64,000 nt of DNA from Curtobacterium pusillum (lineage in GTDB: Bacteria; Actinomycetota; Actinomycetes; Actinomycetales; Microbacteriaceae), in assembly GCF_013359865.1 (NCBI RefSeq), contig NZ_JABMCE010000070.1, positions 52,753 to 116,752 on the forward strand. Reading direction: 5' to 3'. The position numbers were made by a program, and so were the translations under genes. A model generated the notes under the pieces. It saw nothing but the letters and a program-made list of their open reading frames with translations, was not told where the DNA came from and made no database searches. Shown here one piece after another: positions 8,533 through 18,563 of the stretch (the first letter of the stretch is position 1; every line of letters starts with the position of its first letter).

Positions 8533-9047
8533 TGGGTTCCGCCGCCGATTGGTCCGAGCCCGTCCGGGGCGTCGGCATGGTCTGGGCTCGGTCGGTGAAC
8601 GGCGTGATCGGTGCCGACGGCGGGATGCCGTGGCACGTGCCCGAGGACCTCACCCACTTCCGGCTCGTCACCGGTGACGCCACCGTCGTGATGGGGCGCC
8701 GCACCTGGGACTCGCTGCCCGAGCGCTTCCGACCGCTGCCCGGCCGCCGCAACGTCGTGCTGACCCGCGACGAGGAGTGGGCTGCCGACGGCGCCGAGGT
8801 GGTGCACGACCTCGCCACGGCACTCGACACCGACGAACCCGTGTGGGTCATCGGCGGTGGGCAGGTGTACGCCGCGGCGATGCCCTTCGCCGACCGCGTC
8901 TCCGAGACGGTGATCGACGTCGACGTGCCGGGCGACACCGTCGCACCGTCCTTCGACGACGCGTGGGTCCTCGTCGACGAGGGGCCGTGGCAGGAGACCC
9001 GCAACGAGGGCACCCGCTACCGCTTCCTGGAGTGGCGACGGGCGTGA
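8532..9047 (+). CDS. folA: Dihydrofolate reductase
   Basis: 171 aa. Family motifs: VNGVIGADGGMPWHVPEDL with the active-site acidic residue after the PWH motif, VVMGRRTWDSLP, and VIGGGQVYAAAMPFADR. It reduces dihydrofolate to THF with NADPH. It is translationally coupled to thyA. The THF pool it maintains is also used by the C1 cluster at 50.6-53.7 kb. The start is fixed by the overlap. Confidence 0.97.
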   Translation: MGSAADWSEPVRGVGMVWARSVNGVIGADGGMPWHVPEDLTHFRLVTGDATVVMGRRTWDSLPERFRPLPGRRNVVLTRDEEWAADGAEVVHDLATALDTDEPVWVIGGGQVYAAAMPFADRVSETVIDVDVPGDTVAPSFDDAWVLVDEGPWQETRNEGTRYRFLEWRRA

Positions 9048-9056
9048 CGGGGGCGA

Positions 9057-9071
9057 GCCGCGCCTCCAGGC
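9057..9071. repeat. GGAGGCGCGG-family arm after folA
   Basis: GCCGCGCCTCCAGGC lies just downstream of the folA stop. Only one arm is obvious. Confidence 0.5.
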
Positions 9072-9152
9072 CGCATAATGCCGGGTACCGACGGACGGCC
9101 ACCGTGCACGCGGACGGCCGAACCGCGGCGCATCCCCGGTACGCTGGTGCCC

Positions 9153-10130
9153 GTGTCCCCGCGTGAGAATCCCTTCGGTCAGGTCCTCGTCGCCCTCGTG
9201 ACCCCGTTCACGGCTGACGGCGAGGTCGACTGGCCCGGTGTCGAGCAGCACATCGACGACTGCATCACCGCCGGTGCCGACGGCATCGTCGTGACCGGCA
9301 CGACCGGTGAGACGTCCACCCTCACCGACCCCGAGAAGCTCCGTCTGGTCGAGGTCGGCAAGTCCGTCGCCGCGGGCCGCGCGAAGATCATCACCGGCGG
9401 CGGCTCGAACGAGACCGCGCACGCGATCCACCTCTACAAGCAGAGCGAGAAGGCCGGCGCCGACGGTGTGATGATCGTCACCCCGTACTACAACAAGCCG
9501 ACCCAGGCGGGCGTGCTCACCCACTTCCGGATGATCGCCGACGCCACCGACCTGCCGGTCATCCTGTACGACATCCCCGGTCGCACGGGCATCCCGATCA
9601 CGTACGAGACGATCGTGCGCGCCTCGCACCACCCCAACATCCTCGCCGTGAAGGACGCCAAGGGCGACTTCGCCGAGGTGTCCCGGGTGCTCAACAACAC
9701 CGATCTCATGTACTTCTCCGGCGACGACACGAACGTGCTGCCGCACCTGGCGATCGGTGCCACCGGCCTCATCGGTGTGACCGCGAACATCACGTCGACG
9801 CCGTACCGCACCATCGTCGACGCCGTGAACCGCGGCGACCTCGCGACCGCGACCGCCGAGCACAAGCGCGTCGAACCGCTCGTCCGCGCCGTGATGACGC
9901 ACGTGCCCGGTACGGTCGCGGCGAAGTACGTCCTGCACGGGCTCGGCCGGATCGGCAGCCCGCGCGTCCGTCTGCCGCTCGTCGGTCCCGAGGACTCCGA
10001 GGCGTACGCCATCGAGACCTCGCTCGAAGCCGTCCGGGACATCCCCGGCGCCGACTTCTCCAACTTCCGCCCCGACCGCAACGCAGCGGCCGGTGGCGCT
10101 CTGCCGAAGGTGCCAGGCACCACCCGCTAG
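9153..10130 (+). CDS. dapA: 4-hydroxy-tetrahydrodipicolinate synthase
   Basis: A 325-aa class I aldolase condensing pyruvate with aspartate semialdehyde, the first committed step to lysine and diaminopimelate. Signatures: VTGTTGETSTL, VTPYYNKPTQAG, LYDIPGRTG (catalytic Tyr) and LAVKDAKGD (Schiff-base Lys). The GTG at 9153 lies 7 nt after TACGCT (9140-9145), so I prefer it over the upstream ATG at 9078 and the GTG at 9147. RNase J follows 50 bp downstream, the usual actinobacterial arrangement. Confidence 0.96.
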   Translation: MSPRENPFGQVLVALVTPFTADGEVDWPGVEQHIDDCITAGADGIVVTGTTGETSTLTDPEKLRLVEVGKSVAAGRAKIITGGGSNETAHAIHLYKQSEKAGADGVMIVTPYYNKPTQAGVLTHFRMIADATDLPVILYDIPGRTGIPITYETIVRASHHPNILAVKDAKGDFAEVSRVLNNTDLMYFSGDDTNVLPHLAIGATGLIGVTANITSTPYRTIVDAVNRGDLATATAEHKRVEPLVRAVMTHVPGTVAAKYVLHGLGRIGSPRVRLPLVGPEDSEAYAIETSLEAVRDIPGADFSNFRPDRNAAAGGALPKVPGTTR

Positions 10131-10180
10131 TCGAACACCGCGGCGCGCAGGACGCGCGTCGCCCGAATCCGTAGGACCGA

Positions 10181-11857
10181 ATGCCCACACAGATCTCCGA
10201 ACCGCAGCCGCTCGAAGCCGGCACCCTCCGCGTCATCCCCGTCGGGGGACTCGGTGAGATCGGTCGCAACATGACCGTCTACGAGTACGAGGGCAAGCTG
10301 CTCATCGTCGACGCCGGTGTGCTCTTCCCCGAGGAGCACCAGCCCGGGGTCGACCTGATCCTGCCGGACTTCGCGCCGATCCGGGACCGCCTCGACGACG
10401 TCCTCGGCGTCGTGCTCACGCACGGTCACGAGGACCACATCGGTGCCGTCCCGTACCTCCTCAAGCTCCGCGACGACATCCCGCTGATCGGCTCCACGCT
10501 GACGCTGGCCCTCGTCGAGGCGAAGCTCAAGGAGCACCGGATCAAGCCGTACACGCTCGTCGTGGCCGAGGACCAGACCGAGCAGATCGGCCCGTTCCAC
10601 CTCGAGTTCGTGGCCGTCAACCACTCCATCCCGGACGCACTCGCCGTCTCGATCACGACCCCCGCCGGTCGGGTCCTGCACACGGGCGACTTCAAGATGG
10701 ACCAGCTCCCGCTCGACGACCGCATCACGGACCTCCGTGCGTTCGCCCGCCTCGGCGAGCAGGGCGTCGACCTGTTCCTGCCGGACTCGACGAACGCGGA
10801 CGTGCCGGGCTTCACCGCGCCCGAGCGGGACATCGGACCCGTCCTCGAGAACATCATCACGCGCGCCCGCAAGAAGGTCGTCGTGGCGAGCTTCTCGTCG
10901 CACGTGCACCGCGTGCAGCAGGTCCTCGACGCCGCCGCGGCCGCGAACCGCAAGGTCGCGTTCATGGGTCGCTCGATGATCCGGAACATGAACATCGCCG
11001 CCGAGCTCGGCTACCTCCGGGTACCGGACGACGTCCTGATCGACACGAAGAAGGCGAAGAACGTCCCCGACGACCAGATCGTCTACATGTCGACCGGGTC
11101 GCAGGGCGAGCCGATGGCCGTCCTGGCGCGCATGGCGAACCTCGAGCACCAGATCGAGATCGGCGAGGGCGACACCGTCATCCTCGCGTCCTCGCTCATC
11201 CCGGGCAACGAGAACGCGGTCTACCGGGTCATCGACGGACTGACGAAGCTCGGCGCGAAGGTCGTGCACAAGGGCAACGCGAAGGTGCACGTCTCCGGCC
11301 ACGCGTCCGCCGGCGAACTCCTCTACTGCTACAACATCCTGCGGCCGCGGAACGTGCTGCCGGTCCACGGCGAGCACCGTCACCTCTACGCGAGCGCCGA
11401 CCTGGCGATCCAGACGGGTGTGCCGCCGCGCAACGTGATCCTCGGGCAGGACGGCATCGTCGTCGACCTCAAGGACGGCGTCGCGACGGTCGCCGGGCAG
11501 CTCGACATCGGGTACGTGTACGTCGACGGTTCCACCGTCGGCGAGATCACCGACGCCGACCTCAAGGACCGTCGGGTCCTCGCGGAAGAGGGCTTCATCT
11601 CGATCTTCTGCGCGGTCGACTTCACCACGGGCCAGTGCGTCGTCGGTCCGGAGATCCAGTCGCGTGGCTTCGCCGAGGACGAGTCGGTCTTCGACGAGGT
11701 CCGCCCGCAGATCGCGAAGGCCCTCGCCGAAGCCGCCGCGAACGGCACGCGGGACGGTCACGCCTTCCAGCAGGTCGTGCGCCGGACCGTGGGGCGCTGG
11801 GTCAACACCAAGCACCGCCGCCGGCCGATGATCGTCCCGGTGGTCATCGAGGCGTAG
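10181..11857 (+). CDS. rnj: Ribonuclease J
   Basis: A 558-aa metallo-beta-lactamase/beta-CASP ribonuclease with both endo- and 5' to 3' exonuclease activity in the family. The zinc motif is VLTHGHEDHIGAVPYL; further metal ligands are in VNHSIPD and LHTGDFKMD. Beta-CASP elements include MSTGSQGEP and KVHVSGHAS, followed by a C-terminal domain. The ATG at 10181 follows TAGGACCGA, so the start is well placed though the ribosome binding site is weak. It works with PNPase in RNA turnover. Confidence 0.97.
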   Translation: MPTQISEPQPLEAGTLRVIPVGGLGEIGRNMTVYEYEGKLLIVDAGVLFPEEHQPGVDLILPDFAPIRDRLDDVLGVVLTHGHEDHIGAVPYLLKLRDDIPLIGSTLTLALVEAKLKEHRIKPYTLVVAEDQTEQIGPFHLEFVAVNHSIPDALAVSITTPAGRVLHTGDFKMDQLPLDDRITDLRAFARLGEQGVDLFLPDSTNADVPGFTAPERDIGPVLENIITRARKKVVVASFSSHVHRVQQVLDAAAAANRKVAFMGRSMIRNMNIAAELGYLRVPDDVLIDTKKAKNVPDDQIVYMSTGSQGEPMAVLARMANLEHQIEIGEGDTVILASSLIPGNENAVYRVIDGLTKLGAKVVHKGNAKVHVSGHASAGELLYCYNILRPRNVLPVHGEHRHLYASADLAIQTGVPPRNVILGQDGIVVDLKDGVATVAGQLDIGYVYVDGSTVGEITDADLKDRRVLAEEGFISIFCAVDFTTGQCVVGPEIQSRGFAEDESVFDEVRPQIAKALAEAAANGTRDGHAFQQVVRRTVGRWVNTKHRRRPMIVPVVIEA

Positions 11858-11878
11858 CGCTGACGCGCACCCCTTCCT

Positions 11879-11921
11879 GGAGGCACGGCGCGCGTTCCCG
11901 AGGGACGCGCGCCGTGCCTCC
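11879..11921. terminator. Perfect 17-bp hairpin after rnj (GGAGGCACGG variant)
   Basis: GGAGGCACGGCGCGCGT is matched exactly by its complement after a 9-nt loop, 21 nt after the rnj stop. It is a strong terminator-like hairpin and a member of the dispersed GGAGGCGCGG palindrome family. Confidence 0.8.
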
Positions 11922-11977
11922 GGTCGCGTCCGGGCACCTTGGTCATGTGCTGCCATTTCAGACGCTAGTATTCCGGT

Positions 11978-13000
11978 GTGACCGTCCTGCGTCGCTGGGT
12001 GTGGCCCGGCCTGAAGTTCCTCCTGTTCGCCGCCATCGCGGTGTCCCTCGTCCGCCTCGCGTTCTTCGCGGCCCAGTCCGAGGGTGAGGATGCGGCCCCG
12101 ACCGGCGCGATCGAGGACCCGACCGTCACGGTGACCACGGGCGACATCGTGAACGACGTCGAGGCGACGGGCACGATCCGGTCGGTCGCGTCCACGGCCG
12201 TCCGGACCCCGGTCGAGGGGACCGTCAACAAGGTGTTCGTCGCGAACGGCGAACACGTGGAGCAGGGCGCGCCGGTCATCGACGTCCGTGTGGAGACACC
12301 GTCCACGGACACGACCGACCAGGGCGAACCGCTGCCGTCGACCGTGACCTTCTCGACCGTCGTCGCCCCCGCCTCCGGCACGGTCTCCGGGCTCGACCTC
12401 GTCACGAAGCAGCCCGTCGCGATTGCCGACACCGTCGCCCGCATCGCGCCCGAGGCCTACCGCGCGACCGCGACCCTCGACGCCGCGCAGCTGTACCGAC
12501 TGACCGCACGGCCGTCTCAGGCGACCGTCACGGTGAAGGACGGCCCGGCGCCGTTCACCTGCACGCACCTTTCGCTGACGAGCGCGGCGCCGTCGGACGG
12601 CGCCGCGTCGGACGAGTCCGGCGACGGGTCGGGCGGTTCGGGCTCCACCGGTGGAACGCAGCTCGAGTGCGACGTGCCGGGCGGGGTCACCGTGTTCCCC
12701 GGACTCGAGGTCACGGTCGCGGTCCCGGCCGGCAAGGCGGAGGGCGTCCTCACGCTCCCGACCACTGCTGTGCACGGCACCGCGCAGAAGGGCGTCGTGA
12801 CGGTGGTCGACGACGCCGGCGAGCGCATCGAGAAGGACATCGTGCTCGGGCTGAACGACGGCGAGAGCGTCGAGGTGAAGAGCGGGCTCGCCGAGGGTGA
12901 CACCGTCCTGCAGTTCGTGCCGGGCAAGGAACAGGCGCCGGACGACGAGTTCGCCGACGACGGTTCCGTGGTGGACGACGGCTCCGTGGTGATCGGATGA
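11978..13000 (+). CDS. MacA/HlyD-like periplasmic-type adaptor of an ABC exporter
   Basis: 340 aa. One N-terminal membrane helix (about 11-30) is followed by beta-barrel and lipoyl-like hairpin segments (DVEATGTIRSVASTAVRTPV, VNKVFVANGEHVEQGAPVI, PASGTVSGLDLVTKQPV). A Ser/Gly/Asp-rich insertion around residues 200-220 contains two cysteines flanking it (FTCTHLS, QLECDVPG). The C-terminus is acidic. It is encoded ahead of the ATPase and permease with an ATGA overlap. The GTG start follows TAGTAT (11966-11971) by 6 nt. It probably helps export a peptide or drug, or senses cell-envelope stress; substrate unknown. Confidence 0.85.
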   Translation: MTVLRRWVWPGLKFLLFAAIAVSLVRLAFFAAQSEGEDAAPTGAIEDPTVTVTTGDIVNDVEATGTIRSVASTAVRTPVEGTVNKVFVANGEHVEQGAPVIDVRVETPSTDTTDQGEPLPSTVTFSTVVAPASGTVSGLDLVTKQPVAIADTVARIAPEAYRATATLDAAQLYRLTARPSQATVTVKDGPAPFTCTHLSLTSAAPSDGAASDESGDGSGGSGSTGGTQLECDVPGGVTVFPGLEVTVAVPAGKAEGVLTLPTTAVHGTAQKGVVTVVDDAGERIEKDIVLGLNDGESVEVKSGLAEGDTVLQFVPGKEQAPDDEFADDGSVVDDGSVVIG

Positions 13001-13719
13001 GCCTCGTCCGCGTGCGTGGTCTGCTGAAGTCGGTCGAGCTGCCGGACGGATCCATGCTGGAGATCCTGCGCGGCATCGACCTCGACGTCGAAGCGGCCAG
13101 CCGTGTCACGATCGTCGGCCGGTCGGGGTCCGGCAAGTCCACCCTGCTCAACGTGCTCGGCCTGCTCGACACCCCGACCGAGGGCGTGCACGAGTTCGAC
13201 GGCGTCGAGGTCGGCCGCGGCGGTTCCCTGCGCCGCGACCGGATGCGCGGCGAGTCCGTGGGGTTCGTGTTCCAGCAGTTCAACCTGCTCCAGGGGCGCA
13301 CCGCGCTCGAGAACGTCGAGGTACCGCTGCTCTACGCGACGGGGCGGGCGTTCTGGGCCCGGCGACGGCTCGCACTGGAGATGCTCGATCGTGTCGGTCT
13401 CGCGGACCGTGCCGACACGCAGCCGCACCGTCTCTCCGGCGGCGAGCAGCAGCGCGTGGCGATCGCCCGTGCGCTCGTCCGGTCTCCCCGACTGATCCTC
13501 GCCGACGAACCGACGGGGGCGCTCGACGTCGACACGGGCCGCGTCGTGATGGAACTCCTCGAGACCGTCGCCGCCGACACCGGGGCGGCTCTCGTGACGA
13601 TCACCCACGACGCCGCGGTCGCCGCGCGCGCGGACGTCGTGCACCGGATCGACCACGGTCTGATCGTGGATGCGGCCGACACCGTCGGCGCCGCAGCGGA
13701 TCCGGTGGTGAGCGCGTGA
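12997..13719 (+). CDS. ABC transporter ATP-binding protein (MacB/LolD type)
   Basis: 240 aa with all nucleotide-binding motifs: Walker A GRSGSGKST, Q-loop FVFQQFNLL, signature LSGGEQQRVAIARAL, Walker B LILADEPTGALD and the switch histidine in TITHDAAVA. It is the energy-coupling subunit of the three-gene exporter. It overlaps the adaptor gene before it (ATGA) and the permease after it (GTGA). Confidence 0.95.
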   Translation: MSLVRVRGLLKSVELPDGSMLEILRGIDLDVEAASRVTIVGRSGSGKSTLLNVLGLLDTPTEGVHEFDGVEVGRGGSLRRDRMRGESVGFVFQQFNLLQGRTALENVEVPLLYATGRAFWARRRLALEMLDRVGLADRADTQPHRLSGGEQQRVAIARALVRSPRLILADEPTGALDVDTGRVVMELLETVAADTGAALVTITHDAAVAARADVVHRIDHGLIVDAADTVGAAADPVVSA

Positions 13720-14960
13720 ACCGCGTGGTGACGACGGTCGTCGGGACGCTCGTCGAGTCGTGGCAAGAGCTGCGCGTGCACCGCGGCCGCGTCGTCCTGA
13801 GCCTCGTCGGGGTCACCATCGCGGTGGCGTCCCTCGCGGTCGTCGTCGGCTTCGGCTCCCTCGCTGAGCGCGTGACGGCGGCGTTCAACGAGCAGTACGG
13901 CGGTCGCCCCGCGACGTACAGCATCACCGGTACGTCGACCTCGGGCGACGGGACCGGCGCGGCGGCCCCGGCCACGGCGGACGCGGTCGACCGGGAACTC
14001 CGCGCCGCAGCCGAACGCTACGACGTGCGGTACGCCACCGAGGCCACCTACACGTCGCGGCGCATCCAGTTCCCGGACGGCGTCGCCGAGGTCCAGGGCA
14101 TGACCGTCGACCCGCCGTGGGCCGAGATGCACCGCCTGCGGATGGCGTCGGGGAAGTGGTTCGCCGAGTCCGACCGCGATCGGCTCGCGCCCGCGATCGT
14201 GGTGAACCAGGCCTTCCTCGACCGGCTCGGCGGTGCGGATGTCGTCACCCACCCGACGGTCCGCCTGCCCGGGGCCCCCGGTGTGACGGCGGTCGTCGTC
14301 GGCTCGTACGTGTCCGCGGAGTGGGACACGGACCCGATGTTCTACCAGCTGTCGAACTCGGTCGCGACGTCGAGCGTCGCCCCGGGCTCGGACGACGGGA
14401 ACCAGCGCACCTTCGAGGTCTGGATCCCGGAGAGCGGTGCGAAGGCGCTCGCGAACCGGATCGCGAGCGACGCCGAGCGTGCGGTCGGCGGCGACGTGTC
14501 GGTCGACGCCAGCCGGATGGACGCCGCCGGCTCGGTGGAAGGCGACCCGCTCGGCGCGATGCGGTACGTCATCGCCGGCGTCGCAGTCCTCGTCCTCGTG
14601 CTCGGCGGGCTGGGGCTGCTGAACGTGTCCCTCGTGAGCGTTCGGCAGCGCATCCGTGAGATCGGGATCCGGCGCGGAGTCGGGGCGTCGGCCGGACGGA
14701 TCTTCGTCGCGGTGCTGCTCGAGAACGTACTCGGCACGCTGGTCGCCGGCGCGGTCGGGGTGATGCTCGGTGCGGCGGTGCTCGGGAACGCGACGGTCCG
14801 CGGCCTCGTCACGAGCGGTGTCGAGGTCGGCGGCGCACCGTTCCCGCTCGAGGCGGCGCTCGTCGGCGTGGGGTCCGCGGTGTTCGTCGGGGCGCTCGCC
14901 GGGTTCCTGCCCGCGATCCTCGCGGTGCGGGTGAAGGTGATCGATGCGATCCGGTACTGA
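13716..14960 (+). CDS. ABC transporter permease (MacB/FtsX-like)
   Basis: 414 aa. An N-terminal membrane helix (VVLSLVGVTIAVASLAVVVG) is followed by a large extracytoplasmic MacB-type domain (about 60-270) and then three C-terminal helices. The FtsX motif VRQRIREIGIRRGVGASAGRI lies between helices, typical of mechanotransmission transporters. It is the last gene of the adaptor-ATPase-permease operon. Substrate unknown. Confidence 0.92.
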   Translation: MNRVVTTVVGTLVESWQELRVHRGRVVLSLVGVTIAVASLAVVVGFGSLAERVTAAFNEQYGGRPATYSITGTSTSGDGTGAAAPATADAVDRELRAAAERYDVRYATEATYTSRRIQFPDGVAEVQGMTVDPPWAEMHRLRMASGKWFAESDRDRLAPAIVVNQAFLDRLGGADVVTHPTVRLPGAPGVTAVVVGSYVSAEWDTDPMFYQLSNSVATSSVAPGSDDGNQRTFEVWIPESGAKALANRIASDAERAVGGDVSVDASRMDAAGSVEGDPLGAMRYVIAGVAVLVLVLGGLGLLNVSLVSVRQRIREIGIRRGVGASAGRIFVAVLLENVLGTLVAGAVGVMLGAAVLGNATVRGLVTSGVEVGGAPFPLEAALVGVGSAVFVGALAGFLPAILAVRVKVIDAIRY

Positions 14961-15009
14961 CCGGTGGGCCTTCCTCGGATTGTCCTGAGTGGGGATTAGG
15001 GTTCTGCCC

Positions 15010-17913
15010 ATGGCCGGAGGCACCAAGTCGACCACGCGCTCGCGCGCGTCCTCGTCGTCCCGTGGGAGCGGGACGCGCGGGACGTCGCGCACCCAGGCCA
15101 CGACGAAGAAGCTGCCGCAGGCCGCACCGACGCCGGTGTTCCGTGAGCAGAACCCCCTCGTGACCGCCTGGCTCGCCATGGCGCACGGGCTCGGCGCGAT
15201 GTTCCGGCTGCTCGGCAAGGAGACCCTCGAGAAGGACCAGCGGCGCGACGGGTTCCCGTTCCTGCTGTTCGTCCTCGCGATCGCCGGCGCGGTCGTCGAG
15301 TGGCTCAACCCGACGAACTCCGTCTCGGTGGCGCTCGACGCGTACACGTTCGGCGGGCTGTTCGGCCGTCTGGCCTTCGCGCTGCCCGTGATCATGGTCG
15401 TCTTCGCCGGGTGGCTCTTCCGGCACCCGGCATCGGTGCACGACAACACCCGGATCGGGATCGGCCTCGGGCTCCTGCTCGTGTCGATCTCGTCGCTCTG
15501 CCACGTCTTCGGCGGTCAGCCCAGCGCGGCCGACGGCATGCCCGCGCTGGCGGCCGCCGGCGGTGTCATCGGCTGGGTCGTCATCGGGTGGCTCGTGACG
15601 ATCGCCACTGCGTGGGTCGCCGTGCCGGTCGCGATCGTGCTGCTCGTCCTGTCGCTCTTCATCATCACGAAGACCCCGCCGAACAAGCTCGGGCGTCGGC
15701 TCCACGAGCTGTACGCCTACCTGTTCGGTGCGCCGGCCCCCGCGGCCGAGGCGGACGAGGCGGTTGCCGAGGCGCCTGCGGCCCGCGCGAAGCCGAAGAA
15801 GCGCGGCACGAAGGGCGACACCGACTTCCAGCTGTTCGACGACCTCGGTTTCGACGACCAGAAGGCCGAGGCCGACGGCGACGGCGAGGGCGGCACGATC
15901 CCGTGGTGGCGTCGGAACAAGTCCGGTCGAGAGGAAGACCCGGCCTACGACAGCCCGGTCATCAGCGGAGCGACCTCGAACCTCCCCCCGGCACCGTCCG
16001 CGAGCCCGAACGCGGGCGCGGCCGCCGGCCTGATCGACCACACTCCCGCCGAGCCCGCTTCGGTCAACCTCAACGACTCCGTCGAGCACGACCTCGAGGT
16101 GGCGGAGCAGGCGCTCCGCGACTTCGGCACCACCGTGCCGGAGCGCCCCGCCGAGCCCGACGTGGTCCGGCCGGACGCGACCGTGTCCCCGGTGGTCTCC
16201 CCGTCCCTCCCGGCAGACGACCCCGTGCCGGACGCCGCCGCGTCGGACGACGGTCTCCCGCCGGTGGCCGGCGCCGACGAGGACCCGTCGGCGCCGTACC
16301 GCCTGCCGGCCGCCACCACGCTGAGCTCGGGATCGCCGTCGGTGGCGCGCAGCCAGGCGAACGACGACATCGTCGCCGCGATCACCGGTGTCCTCACCGA
16401 GTTCAAGGTCGACGCGAAGGTGACCGGGTTCTCGCGCGGGCCGACGGTCACCCGCTACGAGATCGAGCTCGGCCCGGGCGTGAAGGTCGAGCGCGTCACC
16501 GCGTTGTCGAAGAACCTGTCGTACGCCGTGGCCTCGAACGAGGTCCGCATCCTCTCGCCGATCCCCGGCAAGAGCGCGATCGGCGTCGAGATCCCGAACA
16601 CCGACCGCGAGACCGTCTCCCTCGGCGACGTGCTCCGCTCGAACGCCGCCCGCAAGTCGAAGCACCCGATGACCATCGGCGTCGGCAAGGACGTCGAGGG
16701 CGGGTTCGTCGTCGCGAACCTGGCGAAGATGCCGCACCTGCTCGTCGCCGGCTCCACCGGTTCCGGCAAGTCGGTGTTCATCAACTCGATGATCACGTCG
16801 CTGCTCATGCGCGCGAAGCCGTCCGAGGTGCGCATGGTCCTCGTGGACCCGAAGCGCGTGGAACTCTCCATCTACGCGGGCGTCCCGCACCTCATCACGC
16901 CCATCATCACGAACCCGAAGAAGGCGGCCGAGGCGCTGCAGTGGGTCGTGAAGGAGATGGACATGCGGTACGACGACCTTGCCTCGTTCGGGTTCCGCCA
17001 CGTCGACGACTTCAACAAGGCGATCGAGAACAACGAGATCGTGTTGCCCGCGGGCAGCGAGCGGAAGCTCAAGCCGTACCCGTACCTGCTCGTCGTCGTC
17101 GACGAGCTCGCGGACCTCATGCTCGTCGCCCCCCGTGACGTCGAGGAGTCGATCGTCCGCATCACCCAGCTCGCGCGTGCGGCGGGCATCCACCTCGTGC
17201 TCGCGACGCAGCGGCCGTCGGTCGACGTCATCACCGGTCTCATCAAGGCGAACGTCCCGTCGCGGATCGCGTTCGCCGTCACCAGCGTCACCGACTCGCG
17301 GGTCATCCTCGACCAGCCGGGGGCCGACAAGCTGATCGGGCAGGGCGACGCGCTCTTCCTGCCGATGGGCTCCTCGAAGTCCCTCCGCGTGCAGGGCGCC
17401 TGGGTGCAGGAGAGCGAGGTGGCGGAGGTCGTCCAGCACGTCACCCGCCAGGCCCGCCCCGAGTACCGCCAGGACGTCCAGGCCGTGGTCGAGCGCAAGG
17501 AGATCGACGCCGACATCGGCGACGACCTCGAACTGCTGCTCGCGGCCGTCGAGCAGGTCGTGTCGACGCAGTTCGGGTCCACCTCGATGCTCCAGCGCAA
17601 GCTCCGCGTCGGCTTCGCCAAGGCCGGTCGCCTCATGGACCTCATGGAGTCTCGCGACATCGTGGGACCGTCGGAGGGGTCGAAGGCCCGCGACGTGCTC
17701 GTCACGGCGGACCAACTCCCGGCCGTGCTGGCGAAGCTGCGCGGCGAGGAGCCGCCGTCGGCCGCGGCCCCGGCCGTCCCGACCCCTCCGCCGTCCGACG
17801 ACGGCGACGGTGACCGCTACGGCGTCGACCCGGTGGGCGACATGACCCGCGGGTACGATGAGGTGCACGACGAGCCCGATGAGGACGCGTGGGGACTGAC
17901 GGGCAGGGAGTGA
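15010..17913 (+). CDS. ftsK: DNA translocase FtsK/SpoIIIE
   Basis: 967 aa. An N-terminal region with about four membrane helices (from about residue 80 to 220) is joined to a Pro/Ala/Asp-rich linker. The motor follows: Walker [16 protein letters not shown], Walker [14 protein letters not shown], and [20 protein letters not shown]. The C-terminal gamma winged helix includes [20 protein letters not shown], the KOPS-reading part. It pumps chromosomal DNA through the septum during division. The ATG at 15010 follows TAGGGT (14997-15002), leaderless-style; the upstream in-frame ATG at 14989 is rejected. Confidence 0.97.
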   Translation: MAGGTKSTTRSRASSSSRGSGTRGTSRTQATTKKLPQAAPTPVFREQNPLVTAWLAMAHGLGAMFRLLGKETLEKDQRRDGFPFLLFVLAIAGAVVEWLNPTNSVSVALDAYTFGGLFGRLAFALPVIMVVFAGWLFRHPASVHDNTRIGIGLGLLLVSISSLCHVFGGQPSAADGMPALAAAGGVIGWVVIGWLVTIATAWVAVPVAIVLLVLSLFIITKTPPNKLGRRLHELYAYLFGAPAPAAEADEAVAEAPAARAKPKKRGTKGDTDFQLFDDLGFDDQKAEADGDGEGGTIPWWRRNKSGREEDPAYDSPVISGATSNLPPAPSASPNAGAAAGLIDHTPAEPASVNLNDSVEHDLEVAEQALRDFGTTVPERPAEPDVVRPDATVSPVVSPSLPADDPVPDAAASDDGLPPVAGADEDPSAPYRLPAATTLSSGSPSVARSQANDDIVAAITGVLTEFKVDAKVTGFSRGPTVTRYEIELGPGVKVERVTALSKNLSYAVASNEVRILSPIPGKSAIGVEIPNTDRETVSLGDVLRSNAARKSKHPMTIGVGKDVEGGFVVANLAKMPHLLVAGSTGSGKSVFINSMITSLLMRAKPSEVRMVLVDPKRVELSIYAGVPHLITPIITNPKKAAEALQWVVKEMDMRYDDLASFGFRHVDDFNKAIENNEIVLPAGSERKLKPYPYLLVVVDELADLMLVAPRDVEESIVRITQLARAAGIHLVLATQRPSVDVITGLIKANVPSRIAFAVTSVTDSRVILDQPGADKLIGQGDALFLPMGSSKSLRVQGAWVQESEVAEVVQHVTRQARPEYRQDVQAVVERKEIDADIGDDLELLLAAVEQVVSTQFGSTSMLQRKLRVGFAKAGRLMDLMESRDIVGPSEGSKARDVLVTADQLPAVLAKLRGEEPPSAAAPAVPTPPPSDDGDGDRYGVDPVGDMTRGYDEVHDEPDEDAWGLTGRE

Positions 17914-17918
17914 GTGCG

Positions 17919-18563
17919 ATGACCGCCTCGGACAGCACGGACACCACGCACGGCGCACGCTTCCCGTGGCGCGGCCGTCTCCTCCGCAAGGGCCCCGGCC
18001 CGGCGTCGACGGGCAACGTCGCGAACATCATCACGGTCGTGCGCATCCTGATGGCACCGCTGTTCTTCGTGCTGCTGCTCGCGGACGCCGGCCACGACGG
18101 TCCGCTGCGCATCTGGGCGGCGGTGGTGTTCGTCGTGGCGATCGTCACGGACAGTGCGGACGGCATCATCGCCCGTCGGCAGAACCTCGTCACCGACTTC
18201 GGCAAGCTCGTCGACCCGATCGCCGACAAGGTGCTCATCGGGGGTGCGCTCGTCGCCCTCTCGATCCTTGCCGAACTGCCGTGGTACGTGACGGTGCTCA
18301 TCATGGTGCGGGAGATCGGCATCACGGTGTTCCGGTTCGCGGTGCTCTCGGACCGGGTGATCCCGGCCAGCCGCGGCGGCAAGATCAAGACCGTGCTGCA
18401 GGCCGTGGCCCTGACCGCGGCGCTGTTCCCGTGGTGGAACCTCGTCGGCGACTGGGCGCACTGGGTCAACGGCATCCTCATGACGGCGGCGTTCCTGGCA
18501 ACTCTCCTGAGCGGCATCGACTACCTCTGGCAGGCATGGAAGCACAACCGGGCCACAGCGTGA
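17919..18563 (+). CDS. pgsA: CDP-diacylglycerol-glycerol-3-phosphate 3-phosphatidyltransferase
   Basis: A 214-aa polytopic membrane enzyme that makes phosphatidylglycerol phosphate. The CDP-alcohol phosphotransferase signature D-x2-D-G-x2-A-R-x8-G-x3-D-x3-D is complete in DSADGIIARRQ followed by FGKLVDPIADK. I chose the ATG at 17919, six bases after the ftsK stop with GGGAG upstream, over a longer form. It is overlapped at its end by cinA (GTGA). Confidence 0.95.
   Translation: MTASDSTDTTHGARFPWRGRLLRKGPGPASTGNVANIITVVRILMAPLFFVLLLADAGHDGPLRIWAAVVFVVAIVTDSADGIIARRQNLVTDFGKLVDPIADKVLIGGALVALSILAELPWYVTVLIMVREIGITVFRFAVLSDRVIPASRGGKIKTVLQAVALTAALFPWWNLVGDWAHWVNGILMTAAFLATLLSGIDYLWQAWKHNRATA

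Noticed and set aside
9078..9152. Longer N-terminus of DapA starting at 9078
   Set aside because: The extra residues do not match the family and the -10 hexamer at 9140-9145 would lie inside the coding region.
10127..12775. A minus-strand frame of about 880 codons opposite rnj and the adaptor gene
   Set aside because: Same antisense artefact; both plus-strand genes have complete families and motifs.
14809..17958. A minus-strand open frame of over 1000 codons opposite ftsK
   Set aside because: It is the antisense shadow of a high-GC gene: Arg/Val/Asp/His-rich, no recognisable domain, and ftsK on the other strand is certain.
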